Source: Eggerthellaceae bacterium UBA3686 (lineage in GTDB: Bacteria; Actinomycetota; Coriobacteriia; Coriobacteriales; Eggerthellaceae). From it: a stretch of 64,000 bases of DNA. The stretch covers positions 1 to 64,000 of the forward strand of contig DFIX01000007.1 in the NCBI GenBank assembly GCA_002371495.1. The letters run 5' to 3'. How positions within the stretch are numbered: the stretch's first letter is position 1; each line of letters starts with the position of its first letter. A program made the translations under genes and the position numbers. Below are positions 51,948 through 61,002 of this stretch, one piece after another. Under the pieces are notes generated by a model, which made no database searches, was not told where the DNA came from, and saw nothing but the letters and a program-made list of their open reading frames with translations.

Positions 51948-53330
51948 CTACCCCTCTTGGGCAAACTTTTGGCGCTGAAGGGCGGCCCACCCTTCTTTCA
52001 CGACCTGTTCGGGGCGCGTGAGCGCCAAAGCGTCATCTGGAACATCGCGGGCAATGACCGACCCCGCGCCGATGACGACCCCGTTGCCGATACTGACCGG
52101 CGCCACCAGCATAGTCGAGCTTCCGATGAACGCCCCATCGCCGATGGTCGTAGCGGATTTATGCTTTCCATCGTAATTGCAGGTTATCGTGCCGGCTCCG
52201 AGGTTTGCGCCCTCGCCGATAACGGTATCGCCCACATAGCTTAGATGCGGCACCTTCGAGCCGCGCCCAACCGTCGATTTTTTGATCTCGACATGCGTGC
52301 CGGCCTTTGCCCCCTCGCACAAATGCGCGCCTGGGCGCAGATACGCACGCGGGCCGCACGTCGCGCCGTCGTCGACACGTGCTTGCAGAGCAACCGTCTC
52401 GTCGACGATGCACCCACGCCCCACGACCGTGTCGACCAGACGCGAATTGGGGCCGATGACGCTATCTTCCCCCACCTCGGTTTTACCGTAGAGGAAAACT
52501 TGCGGCAGCAATTCGACGTCTGCGGAGATCTTCACGTCGGGGCCAATCCATACCTGATCGGGATCGAGCATGGTCACGCCTGCAGCCATAAAGCTTTCGT
52601 TGATGCGTCTCTGAGCGATCTTGGTCGCCTGTGCCAGCTGTATGCGCGAGTTGATGCCCAGGCACTCGGCGTCGTCGGATGCGGGCAACGCGATTACAGC
52701 GCGCCCGGCTTCACGGCTAATCTCGATGACGTCGGTAAGGTAGAACTCGCCTTGGGCATTGTCGCTGCCCACTTGCTCAAGGGCTTCGAAGAGGGCCTTC
52801 GCATCGAAGCAGTAGAAGCCCGAGTTGCACTCGCGGACAGCCGCCTGCTCGGGACTCGCATCCTTCTGCTCGACGATGCGCTCGACTTGGCCGATTTCGT
52901 CGCGAATTATGCGGCCGTAGCCGAACGGATCTTCTGGCTGCATGGTCAGCACCACGACTGCGGCATCGGCCGCTTCGCGAGCTGTTGCCAGCGCACGCAT
53001 GGTGTCGGCGGTAACGAGTGGGCAATCGCCCGATAGGACCAGCAAGGACCCATCGAACCCGTCAAGCGCATCTGCGCAAGACAGGACGGCATCGGCCGTT
53101 CCCCGTTGAGTTTCCTGCACCACGACCTGCGTACGGCTTGCCACAAGAGGCTCTACTTGCTCGCGCATATGCCCAACGACAGTCACGATTTTGTCGACAC
53201 CCGCCTCTTCGGCGGCGTCCACGACCCAGCTCACCAGGGGCTTCCCAAGCATCTCGTGAGCCACTTTAGGCTTCTTCGACTTCATGCGCGTACCAGCGCC
53301 TGCGGCAAGGATAATCGCTGCTGTCTGCAT
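51948..53330 (-). CDS. glmU: Bifunctional N-acetylglucosamine-1-phosphate uridyltransferase / glucosamine-1-phosphate acetyltransferase
   Basis: 460 aa. The N-terminal uridyltransferase has the motif ILAAGAGTRMKSKKPKVAHEMLGKPL, then VQETQRGTADAVL. A C-terminal left-handed beta helix begins at about residue 260 with acetyltransferase residues (LRPGAHLCEGAKAGTHVEIK, LSYVGDTVIGEGANLGAGTITCNYDG). It makes UDP-GlcNAc for peptidoglycan. The start at 53330 follows CCGGAGG. Confidence 0.97.
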   Translation of the reverse strand: MQTAAIILAAGAGTRMKSKKPKVAHEMLGKPLVSWVVDAAEEAGVDKIVTVVGHMREQVEPLVASRTQVVVQETQRGTADAVLSCADALDGFDGSLLVLSGDCPLVTADTMRALATAREAADAAVVVLTMQPEDPFGYGRIIRDEIGQVERIVEQKDASPEQAAVRECNSGFYCFDAKALFEALEQVGSDNAQGEFYLTDVIEISREAGRAVIALPASDDAECLGINSRIQLAQATKIAQRRINESFMAAGVTMLDPDQVWIGPDVKISADVELLPQVFLYGKTEVGEDSVIGPNSRLVDTVVGRGCIVDETVALQARVDDGATCGPRAYLRPGAHLCEGAKAGTHVEIKKSTVGRGSKVPHLSYVGDTVIGEGANLGAGTITCNYDGKHKSATTIGDGAFIGSSTMLVAPVSIGNGVVIGAGSVIARDVPDDALALTRPEQVVKEGWAALQRQKFAQEG

Positions 53331-53648
53331 AGTTCCTCCGGTGCAACGTGAATTGACATTGGGAAAAGTATAGGGCATCGCCAAAGGTTGTTCGTTTCGA
53401 CCAAAGAGATACCATCACCTTCCCAGGGCATGCGAAGCACTCGACTTACGAGAGGTTCTCGGTTCGCAAACAGTTTCAGGTTCTGGCTTTGTATCTGCGC
53501 GTTTTGCGCTATCCTATGAATGTCAGCTCAAGGTCAGGAGCGTCAAGATGCAAGGACAGCGATAAGCAGCGGTTTTTTCCTGTCCATAGCGTTTTGAACG
53601 CCAATGTCCGAGGCTGTTTTTTATTCGCCCACGACAGAAGAGGTAGTC
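53331..53648. other. Intergenic gap between glmU and the ribosome-hibernation gene
   Basis: 318 bases between divergent genes. No credible gene, RNA or repeat seen; both promoters must be here, but I cannot place them with confidence. Confidence 0.3.
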
Positions 53649-54224
53649 ATGGCAATCACAGTAGCCGGGCGCAAAATGACCGTATCCGATGCACTGCGCC
53701 AATACGCCGAAGAAAAGATCGGCAACTCCATGAAGGTCATGGACATCGATCCGCTCGACGCAGAAGTCGTCCTCAGCGTGAAGAAGAACCCCTCGATCGC
53801 TCTACCTTGCAAATGCGAGGTCACCATCCGAACAAAGGGCAACGTTGTGCGCGTCGAAGAAGACGAGCAGGACATGTACGCGGCCATCGATGTCGCGGCA
53901 GCCAAAGTGCTACGCCAGCTGCGCAAATACAAGACGCGCGTCATCGACCGCAAAGTCCGCGCAGGCGCATCCGAGGGCGGCACGATCAGAGGCGGAGAAG
54001 GCACGGGCGACCTTGATCTCGACGCACTGATGGCCGATCTTTCCGATGACGAAGTCGTGCGCGTGAAGGAAATCGACTTCGAGCCCATGACCGAGGAAGA
54101 GGCCCTGATTCAAATCGATTTGCTGGGCCACGACTTCTTCGCTTACACCGACCGGGACAGCTCGGCTGTTTGCGTGCTGTATCGCCGCTCCGACGGCGGC
54201 TACGGTCTGCTGAAACAGAAGTAA
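53649..54224 (+). CDS. hpf: Long-form ribosome hibernation promoting factor
   Basis: 191 aa, the long HPF type. The N-terminal S30AE domain (about residues 1-105: AITVAGRKMTVSDALRQYAEEKIGN) binds the small subunit, and the C-terminal dimerisation domain (about 130-188: VVRVKEIDFEPMTEEEALIQIDLLGHDFFAYTD) pairs 70S ribosomes into 100S particles. The start at 53649 is preferred since GAAGAGG precedes it. A T-tailed hairpin follows at 54240. Confidence 0.95.
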   Translation: MAITVAGRKMTVSDALRQYAEEKIGNSMKVMDIDPLDAEVVLSVKKNPSIALPCKCEVTIRTKGNVVRVEEDEQDMYAAIDVAAAKVLRQLRKYKTRVIDRKVRAGASEGGTIRGGEGTGDLDLDALMADLSDDEVVRVKEIDFEPMTEEEALIQIDLLGHDFFAYTDRDSSAVCVLYRRSDGGYGLLKQK

Positions 54225-54239
54225 TAACGCAGTTCAGGC

Positions 54240-54272
54240 ATCGCCCGCGCCAACGCGCGGGCGATTTCTTTA
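54240..54272 (+). terminator. Terminator after hpf
   Basis: Perfect 11-bp stem ATCGCCCGCGC / GCGCGGGCGAT with a CAAC loop and TTCTTT tail, 16 bases past the stop. Confidence 0.85.
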
Positions 54273-54284
54273 CAAGGAGGCCAC

Positions 54285-54503
54285 ATGGCAACGATCGACA
54301 CAATAAAAGAAATCCTCGCCGAAAATCTCGACATCGATCCGCAAAACGTTAACGAAGAGTCGACCTTCGAATCGCTCAACATCGATTCGCTCGATATGGT
54401 CCAGCTCATCTGCGATTTGGAAGACAAACTCGATATTGACTTCGGAGAACCTGAAGGCCTTGCGAACGTCGGCGATGTCGTGAAGCACATCGAATCACTG
54501 TAG
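54285..54503 (+). CDS. acpP: Acyl carrier protein
   Basis: 72-aa acyl carrier protein. The pantetheine Ser is in the motif NIDSLDMVQLICDLEDKLDID (about residue 35), and the acidic four-helix composition is typical. It carries acyl chains for fatty-acid synthesis. ACAAGGAGG lies before the ATG. No other fatty-acid genes are adjacent, so this could be a second, specialised ACP. Confidence 0.93.
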   Translation: MATIDTIKEILAENLDIDPQNVNEESTFESLNIDSLDMVQLICDLEDKLDIDFGEPEGLANVGDVVKHIESL

Positions 54504-54520
54504 ACCGAAGAGAGACAACG

Positions 54521-55261
54521 ATGAAGACCGCATCTTTGTTCAAACCCATCATTGTCGCAGCTCTAGCGCTGGCCCTGACTCCGCTCGCCCTGACCGGGTG
54601 CGGTGGAAGTTCGCAGGCCTCGCCATCGAGCAGCGCCGTATCGGAATCAGCCAGCAGCGCCAGCGTCGAGAGCGCCTCTTCCGAAGCGCCTGCAAGCTCC
54701 GAAGCCCCGTCTGCCGCTTCCTCGAGCGAAACGTCGAGCAGCGCCGGATCAGCTGCACTGCAAAGCAGCGCCAGCGCACAGACAACAACGCAGTCCATTG
54801 GTGATCAGACGAAAACCGGTACTATGCAGATTCCTGCCTCGTGGGCTGATACGAGCAGTCTCCTTGACCCCAAAACGGTGAGCGATTACAACGTCGTGCA
54901 GTTCGCCGACCTGGATTCGCGCTATACGTCAAAGGCGCTGAAAGGCGATGCGTATTCTTCGACCATCCGCATGCAGCAGTTTGCCAACCCGCGCGAAGGC
55001 GTAGTCAAGGGCGTCACCGACGCTTACAAGGCAAACTCGATGTACGGCGACGTGACCACCGAGGAAACCGAATTCAACGGGCATAAGGCTACGGTGGTCA
55101 GCACAAAGCTTATCGAAGACAACCTGACAATCACCGACATCGCCATCGATCGAAACGGCGACGAAAAGGCGTGCGTGCTGATTACGCTGCAAGCCATGCC
55201 CAACGACGTCGAAACCGTTCTGAGCTACATTTCGACCTGGAATCTTCCCGATCAAGCCTAA
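54521..55261 (+). CDS. Ser-rich lipoprotein, function unknown
   Basis: 246 aa. Lipoprotein signal with lipobox ALTGC (Cys about 27), then an ~65-residue Ser/Ala-rich linker (SASSASVESASSEAPASS) as in many Coriobacteriia surface proteins. A folded domain of about 150 residues follows (PASWADTSSLLDPKTVSDYNVV), which I do not recognise. GAAGAGA precedes the ATG, and the gene directly follows acpP. Confidence 0.8.
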   Translation: MKTASLFKPIIVAALALALTPLALTGCGGSSQASPSSSAVSESASSASVESASSEAPASSEAPSAASSSETSSSAGSAALQSSASAQTTTQSIGDQTKTGTMQIPASWADTSSLLDPKTVSDYNVVQFADLDSRYTSKALKGDAYSSTIRMQQFANPREGVVKGVTDAYKANSMYGDVTTEETEFNGHKATVVSTKLIEDNLTITDIAIDRNGDEKACVLITLQAMPNDVETVLSYISTWNLPDQA

Positions 55262-55262
55262 A

Positions 55263-55292
55263 AATGAGTCGCAGGTACACCTGCGACTCATT
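55263..55292. terminator. Bidirectional terminator
   Basis: Perfect 14-bp stem AATGAGTCGCAGGT / ACCTGCGACTCATT, between convergent lipoprotein and folC genes. Confidence 0.85.
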
Positions 55293-55306
55293 CACATGGC
55301 ATCCAA

Positions 55307-56623
55307 TTAGAGCACGCGCTTGATTTCGCTTACCGAGTAGAGACTTCCAAAAGCGCAGATCGGATTATCAGGGCCCGCGATATCGCGGGCCTTTTCCATG
55401 GCACTCGCAAAGCTGTCGCAAGCCACGACTGCAGTATCGGGCGAGCCCGCACCCTCGGCGACGAGCGCGCGAATGCAATCAGCCAAATCGGAAGACGACA
55501 GCGCACGCGGATTCGGAGGCGTCGCGCAGACGAAAGCCTTAGCCAAAGGCGCAACCTCACGAATCATGGCGGGATAATCTTTGTCGGCAAGCACGCTCAT
55601 CAGAAAGACGATTCGCTTGTTGGGGAAAACGTCGCGCAGACTTTCGGCAAGCACGACTGCACCCTGCGGATTGTGGCCGCCGTCAACGATGACCGCCGGC
55701 GGACCCGGATTCACGACCTCGAACCGCGCAGGCCAAGATGTCGCGGCGATGCCTTCGCAAATCGCCTCGTCCGTAATCTCCCAACCGCGCTCACGCAACG
55801 CAAAAAGCACCTCGATTGCCAATGCCGCGTTGAAAGGCTGATAGCTACCCAAAAGCTTGGTCGTATACGATGTGCCGCGGTACTCGAACGACCTCGTCGC
55901 ATTCTTGATGCCCCCTATATGCAGGGTTCCGAAGTCGGGGATTCTCAATTGCATATCCTGCCCCGATTTCGCCGCAGCATCGCTTACGGCTTGCCGTATT
56001 GCTTGCTGCGCTCCTGGATCGTCTTGCGGCCACGAGACAACCGCCGAGCCGGGCTTCACAATGCCCGCCTTCTCGCGCGCGATGGCCGAAGGGGTATCGC
56101 CCAAAAGCTCCGTATGGTCCAAGCCGATGCGGACAATGACGCATGCCTCGGGAGGGTCGATGATGTTCGTCGAATCAAGCCTGCCGCCCAACCCGACTTC
56201 GGCGACCACGATATCGCATCCGCAACGAGCAAAGTGCTCGAAAGCAACAGCGGTCATCAGCTCGAACTCGGTCGGATGCTCGCCGGTGCTCTCGGCAACA
56301 GCCTTGGCATGCTCACGCACGAACAACGTCACATCGCGCAAATCATCAAGCGAGATGTTCTGACCGTTTACGCGGATGCGCTCCTCGAACGTGATGATAT
56401 AAGGACTCGTGAACAAACCTGTCTTGTAGCCTGCCCGCCTGAGCGCCGATTCGATGTAGGCACAGGTCGAACCCTTACCGTTCGTACCCGCAACATGCAC
56501 GAACTTCAGCCGGTCCTGCGGACGGCCCATGCGGTCAAGAAGCTCGCTCGTGCGCTCGAGGCCCATCCGCACTTCCTGCCAACGAGGCTCGTTAATATAG
56601 GCAATCGGGTCAAACTCGTTCAT
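55307..56623 (-). CDS. folC: Folylpolyglutamate synthase / dihydrofolate synthase
   Basis: 438-aa Mur-ligase-type enzyme. The P-loop is FVHVAGTNGKGSTCAYIESALRRAG, then the omega loop TGLFTSPYIITFEERI and VGLGGRLDSTNI. It adds glutamate to folates; tetrahydrofolate polyglutamates are the acceptor in the methyl-transfer pathway nearby. The start at 56623 follows GGAG by six bases; the TTG at 56635 is less likely. It is followed on the plus strand side by unrelated lipoprotein gene. Confidence 0.95.
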   Translation of the reverse strand: MNEFDPIAYINEPRWQEVRMGLERTSELLDRMGRPQDRLKFVHVAGTNGKGSTCAYIESALRRAGYKTGLFTSPYIITFEERIRVNGQNISLDDLRDVTLFVREHAKAVAESTGEHPTEFELMTAVAFEHFARCGCDIVVAEVGLGGRLDSTNIIDPPEACVIVRIGLDHTELLGDTPSAIAREKAGIVKPGSAVVSWPQDDPGAQQAIRQAVSDAAAKSGQDMQLRIPDFGTLHIGGIKNATRSFEYRGTSYTTKLLGSYQPFNAALAIEVLFALRERGWEITDEAICEGIAATSWPARFEVVNPGPPAVIVDGGHNPQGAVVLAESLRDVFPNKRIVFLMSVLADKDYPAMIREVAPLAKAFVCATPPNPRALSSSDLADCIRALVAEGAGSPDTAVVACDSFASAMEKARDIAGPDNPICAFGSLYSVSEIKRVL

Positions 56624-56644
56624 AGCATACTCCAATCAGATTTA

Positions 56645-56683
56645 GAAATAACCATTTGCGGACAGTCATCAAATGGTTATTTC
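56645..56683. repeat. GAAATAACCATTTG palindrome
   Basis: Perfect 14-base arms around CGGACAGTCAT. It overlaps the last codons and stop of the uracil-DNA glycosylase gene, and lies between that gene and folC. It may be a terminator or one of the REP-like palindromes. Confidence 0.75.
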
Positions 56684-57240
56684 TTTCGCAAAAGCTCGCC
56701 CAACGTGGCAAAGTCGTTTTCTAGGGCCTCCCATTTGGTACGGTCGTAAATTGCAGCCGCAGGGTGATAGATGGGAAATACCTTGAAGCGTCCTGCCTGC
56801 TGCAACGTACCATGTAGGCGCGTTATTCCAACTTCCGTCTTCAGTATGAACTTCGTCGCGAAATTGCCGAGCGTCACGATGTACTCGGGGTTGATCGTGC
56901 GCGTCTGTTCGCGCAAAAACGGCGTGCACACCTCGATCTCTTCGGGACGCGGATCGCGGTTTCCAGGAGGCCGGCATTTCAGCACGTTGGCAATGAAAAC
57001 GTCCTCGCGTGCAAGACCAGCTATCTCGAGCAAGGTGTTCAGATTTTGGCCTGCCTTTCCCACGAAGGGGATTCCCTGCAGATCCTCGTTCTTGCCGGGA
57101 GCCTCGCCGACGATCAGCACGCGCGCATCGGGATTGCCATCGCCGAACACGGTTTGCGTGCGCCCGTCGGCAAGCGGACAGGCATGGCATGCTGCCACCT
57201 GCTGTCGCAGCTCATCAAGTGGAATATGCGGTTTCGGCAT
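56677..57240 (-). CDS. Family 4 uracil-DNA glycosylase
   Basis: 187-aa Fe-S uracil-DNA glycosylase (UDGa type). Four conserved cysteines hold the [4Fe-4S] cluster: CHACPL near residue 20, CRPPGNRDPRPEEIEVC at about 85-102. Active-site motifs are GEAPGKNEDLQGIPFVGKAGQNL and HPAAAIYDRTKWEALENDF. It removes uracil from DNA. GGGGGA precedes the ATG. It lies in line with the alanine-racemase-like gene upstream, with eight bases between them. Confidence 0.95.
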   Translation of the reverse strand: MPKPHIPLDELRQQVAACHACPLADGRTQTVFGDGNPDARVLIVGEAPGKNEDLQGIPFVGKAGQNLNTLLEIAGLAREDVFIANVLKCRPPGNRDPRPEEIEVCTPFLREQTRTINPEYIVTLGNFATKFILKTEVGITRLHGTLQQAGRFKVFPIYHPAAAIYDRTKWEALENDFATLGELLRKK

Positions 57241-57248
57241 CGGTCCCC

Positions 57249-58604
57249 CTATACGTAGATGCGCGGCAAGCGTTGGCCAAATCCCATGGCCACCTCGTAA
57301 TTCGTTGTGCGTAGGCGCTCAGCCATCTCGTCGAGCGTCGCCTCGGCAATGCCCTGGCTACCCACGACGATCACTTCGTCGCCAACCTGCATGTTCACCT
57401 GCTCGCGAGCAGGCGTGCGACGAAGGTCGACCTCGAACATGCAGTGACTCAGGCAAATCTCGCCGACTTGGCGGAAATAACGCCCCTGCACTATAAAGTC
57501 CACGTTATCGGACAGCCCGAAACGCAAGCCATCCGCATATCCCAGGGGAATCGTGCACACCTTCACAGCGCCGGGGCTGCGATACCGTAGCCCATGCGAT
57601 ACGCCTTCGCTCACGCCAACCGTTCGCATGTCGACGATTCGAGCATGAACGCTCATGGCGGGTCGCAGGTCGACGAGCGAGCGCGTCTGGGCACAAGGAT
57701 GCAAGCCGCAGAGTGAAATGCCCATGCGCGCCATGTCGAAATGCACATCCGGGAATCGATACAGCGCCGCGGTGTTAGCGCAATGCACGATACCCGGATC
57801 AAACCCTGCCGCATGCATCGCCTCTATTGCCTCAACAAACCGCTTAGCTTGTATATGAAAGTCCAACGTTTCGGGGCAATCCGCCGTCGCGAAATGGGTG
57901 AGCGTGCCCTCGAGTTCGAGTGCGCGATGGAAGCTCACCTGGTGCAGAAACTCCACCGCATCGTAATAGGCCACCCCAAGGTGGTTCATGCCCGTATTCA
58001 ACAATAGATGGTACGGCGCCTTCATTCCGTGGCGATCAGCTACCTCGGCATAGGCGATGGCGAAATCGGGCTCGTACGCAGACGGCACGATCTTGTGCGC
58101 CAGCAGCAACGGAGCACTTGCTGCAGTTGGTTGGGCGAGCAAGACGATAGGAGCTGTAATGCCCGCATCGCGCAACTCGAGCGCTTCGGTGAGCGTGGTA
58201 ACACCCAAATGGTCGGCGCCCGCGCCCAAAGCTGCCTTTGCGACCTCAACCGCACCGTGGCCGTATGCATCGGCCTCGACAACGGCCATAAGCCTGCAGC
58301 GAGGCTGCAACAACCGCCGAGTCTGCGCCACGTTGTAACGCACGGCGGCAAGGTCAATCTGAATCCACGCCCCTCGCGCCTCGGCAGTCGATACTCTAGC
58401 GAGCTCCGCATCGGCGAATGGCACAGCCTTGGCAGGCGGCTCGGTACTTACTGCAGCCGCAGCTTCACGAACATGGTGAGGAATAGGGCTGGCTGAAGGC
58501 CGCGCTGTGGCGACTCCGCGGCTGATGCGCGAAGCCTCGCCGGCCGACACGAAGCCTTCTTTGCGATGCGCAAAACCCGTAAACCCGTTGGGTAGATCTT
58601 CCAT
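57249..58604 (-). CDS. Alanine-racemase-fold protein lacking both catalytic residues
   Basis: 451 aa. An ~80-residue low-complexity N-terminal extension precedes an alanine racemase (PF01168/PF00842) fold. The PLP lysine in the usual VVKANAYGHG is replaced: here RLMAVVEADAYGHG, with Glu110 (GAG at 58275-58277). The catalytic Tyr of the VSYGxTY motif is replaced by His337 (GVSHGLRY, CAT at 57594-57596). Other family motifs (VHCANTAA, MARMGISLCG, IPLGYADG) remain. Without Lys no PLP aldimine can form, so racemase activity is not expected; a second true Alr should be elsewhere. AAGGA precedes the ATG. Also possible that it is a genuine divergent family. Confidence 0.8.
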   Translation of the reverse strand: MEDLPNGFTGFAHRKEGFVSAGEASRISRGVATARPSASPIPHHVREAAAAVSTEPPAKAVPFADAELARVSTAEARGAWIQIDLAAVRYNVAQTRRLLQPRCRLMAVVEADAYGHGAVEVAKAALGAGADHLGVTTLTEALELRDAGITAPIVLLAQPTAASAPLLLAHKIVPSAYEPDFAIAYAEVADRHGMKAPYHLLLNTGMNHLGVAYYDAVEFLHQVSFHRALELEGTLTHFATADCPETLDFHIQAKRFVEAIEAMHAAGFDPGIVHCANTAALYRFPDVHFDMARMGISLCGLHPCAQTRSLVDLRPAMSVHARIVDMRTVGVSEGVSHGLRYRSPGAVKVCTIPLGYADGLRFGLSDNVDFIVQGRYFRQVGEICLSHCMFEVDLRRTPAREQVNMQVGDEVIVVGSQGIAEATLDEMAERLRTTNYEVAMGFGQRLPRIYV

Positions 58605-58802
58605 TGCGGATCCTTTTCCAAAACTGCGATGCTACGAGGATACAGCGGTTTTCGCCAGATGCCAAACGCAAAATGAAAGACTTGTCCCAGACCACCAACT
58701 TGAAGTAGCGCGCAAGACCGTTCCGCAGTCCATCCCACCGCGATTTCAGATGAAATGGCTACACAAGACCTTCTCGCACCAGCTTCTGTTCCTGGAAGCT
58801 CG

Positions 58803-59279
58803 CTAATGACCGCCGCCAGCCATCATCTTGGCAGCATGCGGTAGCGCTGCAACAACGCCGTCCCAGTTCTCGCGAGCAGCTTTCTCGCTGCCGGGGAAAT
58901 TGATGACGATATGGCGCCCTCGCTGCATGCACAGCGCGCGCGAAAGCATGGCAAACGGCGTGATGGCCAGACTATGTGCGCGCATGGCTTCGGCGATGCC
59001 GGGAACATTGCGCTCGCAGACGTCCTGCGTTGCTTCAGGCGTCACGTCGCGTAGCGAAAGCCCGCTCCCGCCACACGTCAGCACGATATCGGCGCCGATC
59101 GTATCGCACGCCTCAACGATCGCGGCGGCAATATCGGCGCGTTCGTCTTTGACGATAACGCGGCTCGCGCATTCCCATCCGTTTTCGGCAATGAGCGACT
59201 CGAGCGCCGCCCCCGCCGTATCCTCCTCGATCGAACGCGTATCCGAGCAGGTCACAATCGCAAACTTCAATTCCGCCAT
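58803..59279 (-). CDS. mogA: Molybdopterin adenylyltransferase-like protein (MogA/MoaB)
   Basis: 158 aa. The MPT-binding motif is VLTCGGSGLSLRDVTPEAT, followed by MRAHSLAITPFAMLSRAL and VINFPGSEKAARENWD. It adenylates molybdopterin for the molybdenum cofactor. AAAGGAGG precedes the ATG. It lies 58 bases upstream of moeA on the same strand, with a palindrome in the gap. It could be MoaB rather than MogA. Confidence 0.92.
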   Translation of the reverse strand: MAELKFAIVTCSDTRSIEEDTAGAALESLIAENGWECASRVIVKDERADIAAAIVEACDTIGADIVLTCGGSGLSLRDVTPEATQDVCERNVPGIAEAMRAHSLAITPFAMLSRALCMQRGRHIVINFPGSEKAARENWDGVVAALPHAAKMMAGGGH

Positions 59280-59294
59280 ACAACCCTCCTTTAA

Positions 59295-59329
59295 AATGTG
59301 TAAAAGGGGTCAGACCCCTTTTACACATT
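59295..59329. repeat. GTGTAAAAGGGGTC palindrome, copy 2
   Basis: 35 bases, exact 16-base arms around CAG. It lies in the gap between mogA start and moeA stop. Confidence 0.9.
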
Positions 59330-59336
59330 CTTGATG

Positions 59337-60599
59337 TTACAAGCAAACTTCTTCGGGAATGTCGAGCAATACGCAATCGACGAAATCGCCCGCCTGGAAC
59401 TTACCGGGGCCTTCAGGCAACACGATGAAGCAGTTCGAACGCTGAATCGGCCCGAACAGACCCGAGCTCTGGTTCTTCGCCAGCGTCACTTCATACACCC
59501 CGTCGGCACCCTTGGTCAGCGTACCGCGGTTGAAGATTCGGCGAGGGTCCTTCTTCTTGGCGTCGCCCGTCAGGCGCGCACGCACATGCGGACGCTCGAA
59601 ATGCGAATAGCCTTGCATCTTGCGCAGCGCCGGACGGATAATCATTTCGAAGCCCAAATATGCTGCTGCAGGATTCCCGGGCAAGCCAAACACCGGCGTA
59701 TCGTTGACGATGCCAAACGTTTGGGCCTTACCTGGGCGCATGTTCACAGTAGTCATCAACAATTCACCTGCTGCGTCGACGACTTTTTTGATGAAGTCGT
59801 AGTCACCGTTGGCAGCGCCGCCGCTCGTGATGACGAAATCATAATCGGCTGTAGCGGCAAGAACCTCGGCCTTTAGCCCCTCGAAATCATCAGGCGAAAT
59901 CGCAAGGATGGTTGGAACAGCGCCTGCGTCGATTGCGCAGGCAGCAAGGGCGTAACTGTTGGAATTGCGGATCTTGCCCTTCGTCGGCGTTTCCGTGGGT
60001 TCAACAAGCTCGCTGCCCGTTGCAATGATGGCAACCTTGGGACGCCGATACGTCTTGGCGCGCGTCACACCGCAGCCGGCCAAGAAGCCGACGCCAGCGG
60101 AATGGACGACTTCGCCTACATGCACTATAACCTCGCCCGCCTTGGCTTCTTCACCTGCGCGCCTGATCTGATCGCCCGGCTTGACCGGCGCCGTGAACGA
60201 CACGCGGCTGCCCTCGCGGCCATCGCCGCTCACTATGCCGACGGACTCGTATTTGACCATGCAATCAGCAGCGCTTGGCAACGGCGCGCCGGTCATGATG
60301 CGAACGCACTGCCCCTCGGCAATTTCGCCTTCGAAATAGCTGCCTGCCGGAACCTCGGCAATGACGTCGAGCTCTACGGGATGCTCCCCGCTTGCTTCGG
60401 CCAACTGCTCGGCCCGCATAGCGAATCCATCCATAGCGGAATGGTCAAATGGCGCAATATCGATGTCGCTCGACAAATCAACCGCCGCAACGCGACCGAT
60501 CATATCGAGAATGTCGACTTCCTCCACGCCCATTGCCGACACATGCGAAAGCACGAGTTCGCGCGCGTCTTCAAGCGAAATCATCTCGGGTATAGCCAC
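59337..60599 (-). CDS. moeA: Molybdopterin molybdenumtransferase
   Basis: 420 aa. The N-terminal MoeA domain has IDIAPFDHSAMDGFAMRAE; the MPT-binding segment is FVITSGGAANGDYDFIKKV and FGLPGNPAAAYLGFEMIIRPAL. It inserts molybdate into adenylated molybdopterin. A second copy is common in such bacteria. The start GTG at 60599 is chosen for GGAAGGGGAG just upstream; the longer ATG at 60623 has no ribosome site. Together with mogA it implies molybdoenzymes, consistent with the selenium trio at 9-11 kb. Confidence 0.93.
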   Translation of the reverse strand: MAIPEMISLEDARELVLSHVSAMGVEEVDILDMIGRVAAVDLSSDIDIAPFDHSAMDGFAMRAEQLAEASGEHPVELDVIAEVPAGSYFEGEIAEGQCVRIMTGAPLPSAADCMVKYESVGIVSGDGREGSRVSFTAPVKPGDQIRRAGEEAKAGEVIVHVGEVVHSAGVGFLAGCGVTRAKTYRRPKVAIIATGSELVEPTETPTKGKIRNSNSYALAACAIDAGAVPTILAISPDDFEGLKAEVLAATADYDFVITSGGAANGDYDFIKKVVDAAGELLMTTVNMRPGKAQTFGIVNDTPVFGLPGNPAAAYLGFEMIIRPALRKMQGYSHFERPHVRARLTGDAKKKDPRRIFNRGTLTKGADGVYEVTLAKNQSSGLFGPIQRSNCFIVLPEGPGKFQAGDFVDCVLLDIPEEVCL

Positions 60600-60741
60600 G
60601 GTTTCTCCCCTTCCAAAACTCATAAAGCCCCGCAGAAGCGAAGCTCACCTATCATACTATTAATTGTCCGCCACAAGGATATATTCACGAAAGGGGTTTA
60701 TTAAGGACGATTCAACTAAAAGCCCCAACGCTGGAAACAAA

Positions 60742-60776
60742 AATGTGTAAAAGGGGTCAGACCCCTTTTACACATT
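60742..60776. repeat. GTGTAAAAGGGGTC palindrome, copy 3
   Basis: 35-base core identical to copy 2, extended by A/T tails to about 60739-60779. It lies in the moeA-eno gap, 403 bases without a gene. Confidence 0.9.
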
Positions 60777-60856
60777 TTTTCGACCAGATAACAAGAAGTG
60801 CCGAATTCCAGAAAAGAGTTCGGCGCTGTTTTTGCTGCTCGAGGGCATACGCTTTG

Positions 60857-60901
60857 GGCGGAATGTGAAAAAGGGGTCTGACCCCTTTTTCACATTCCGC
60901 C
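60857..60901. repeat. GGCGGAATGTGAAAAAGGGGTC palindrome, variant copy
   Basis: 45 bases with near-perfect 22-base arms around a single T; the inner GGGGTCTGACCCC is shared with the GTGTAAAAGGGGTC palindromes but the flanks differ. Confidence 0.85.
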
Positions 60902-61002
60902 GCCTCGAGGTACGCGAGGCGGGGCTTGAACGCCTAATGGGCGTGCATCAGGGCCGCGCAGCGTGCAGTAGTTGCGCCGTTCGTAGAACGGCGCAACCCC
61001 TA

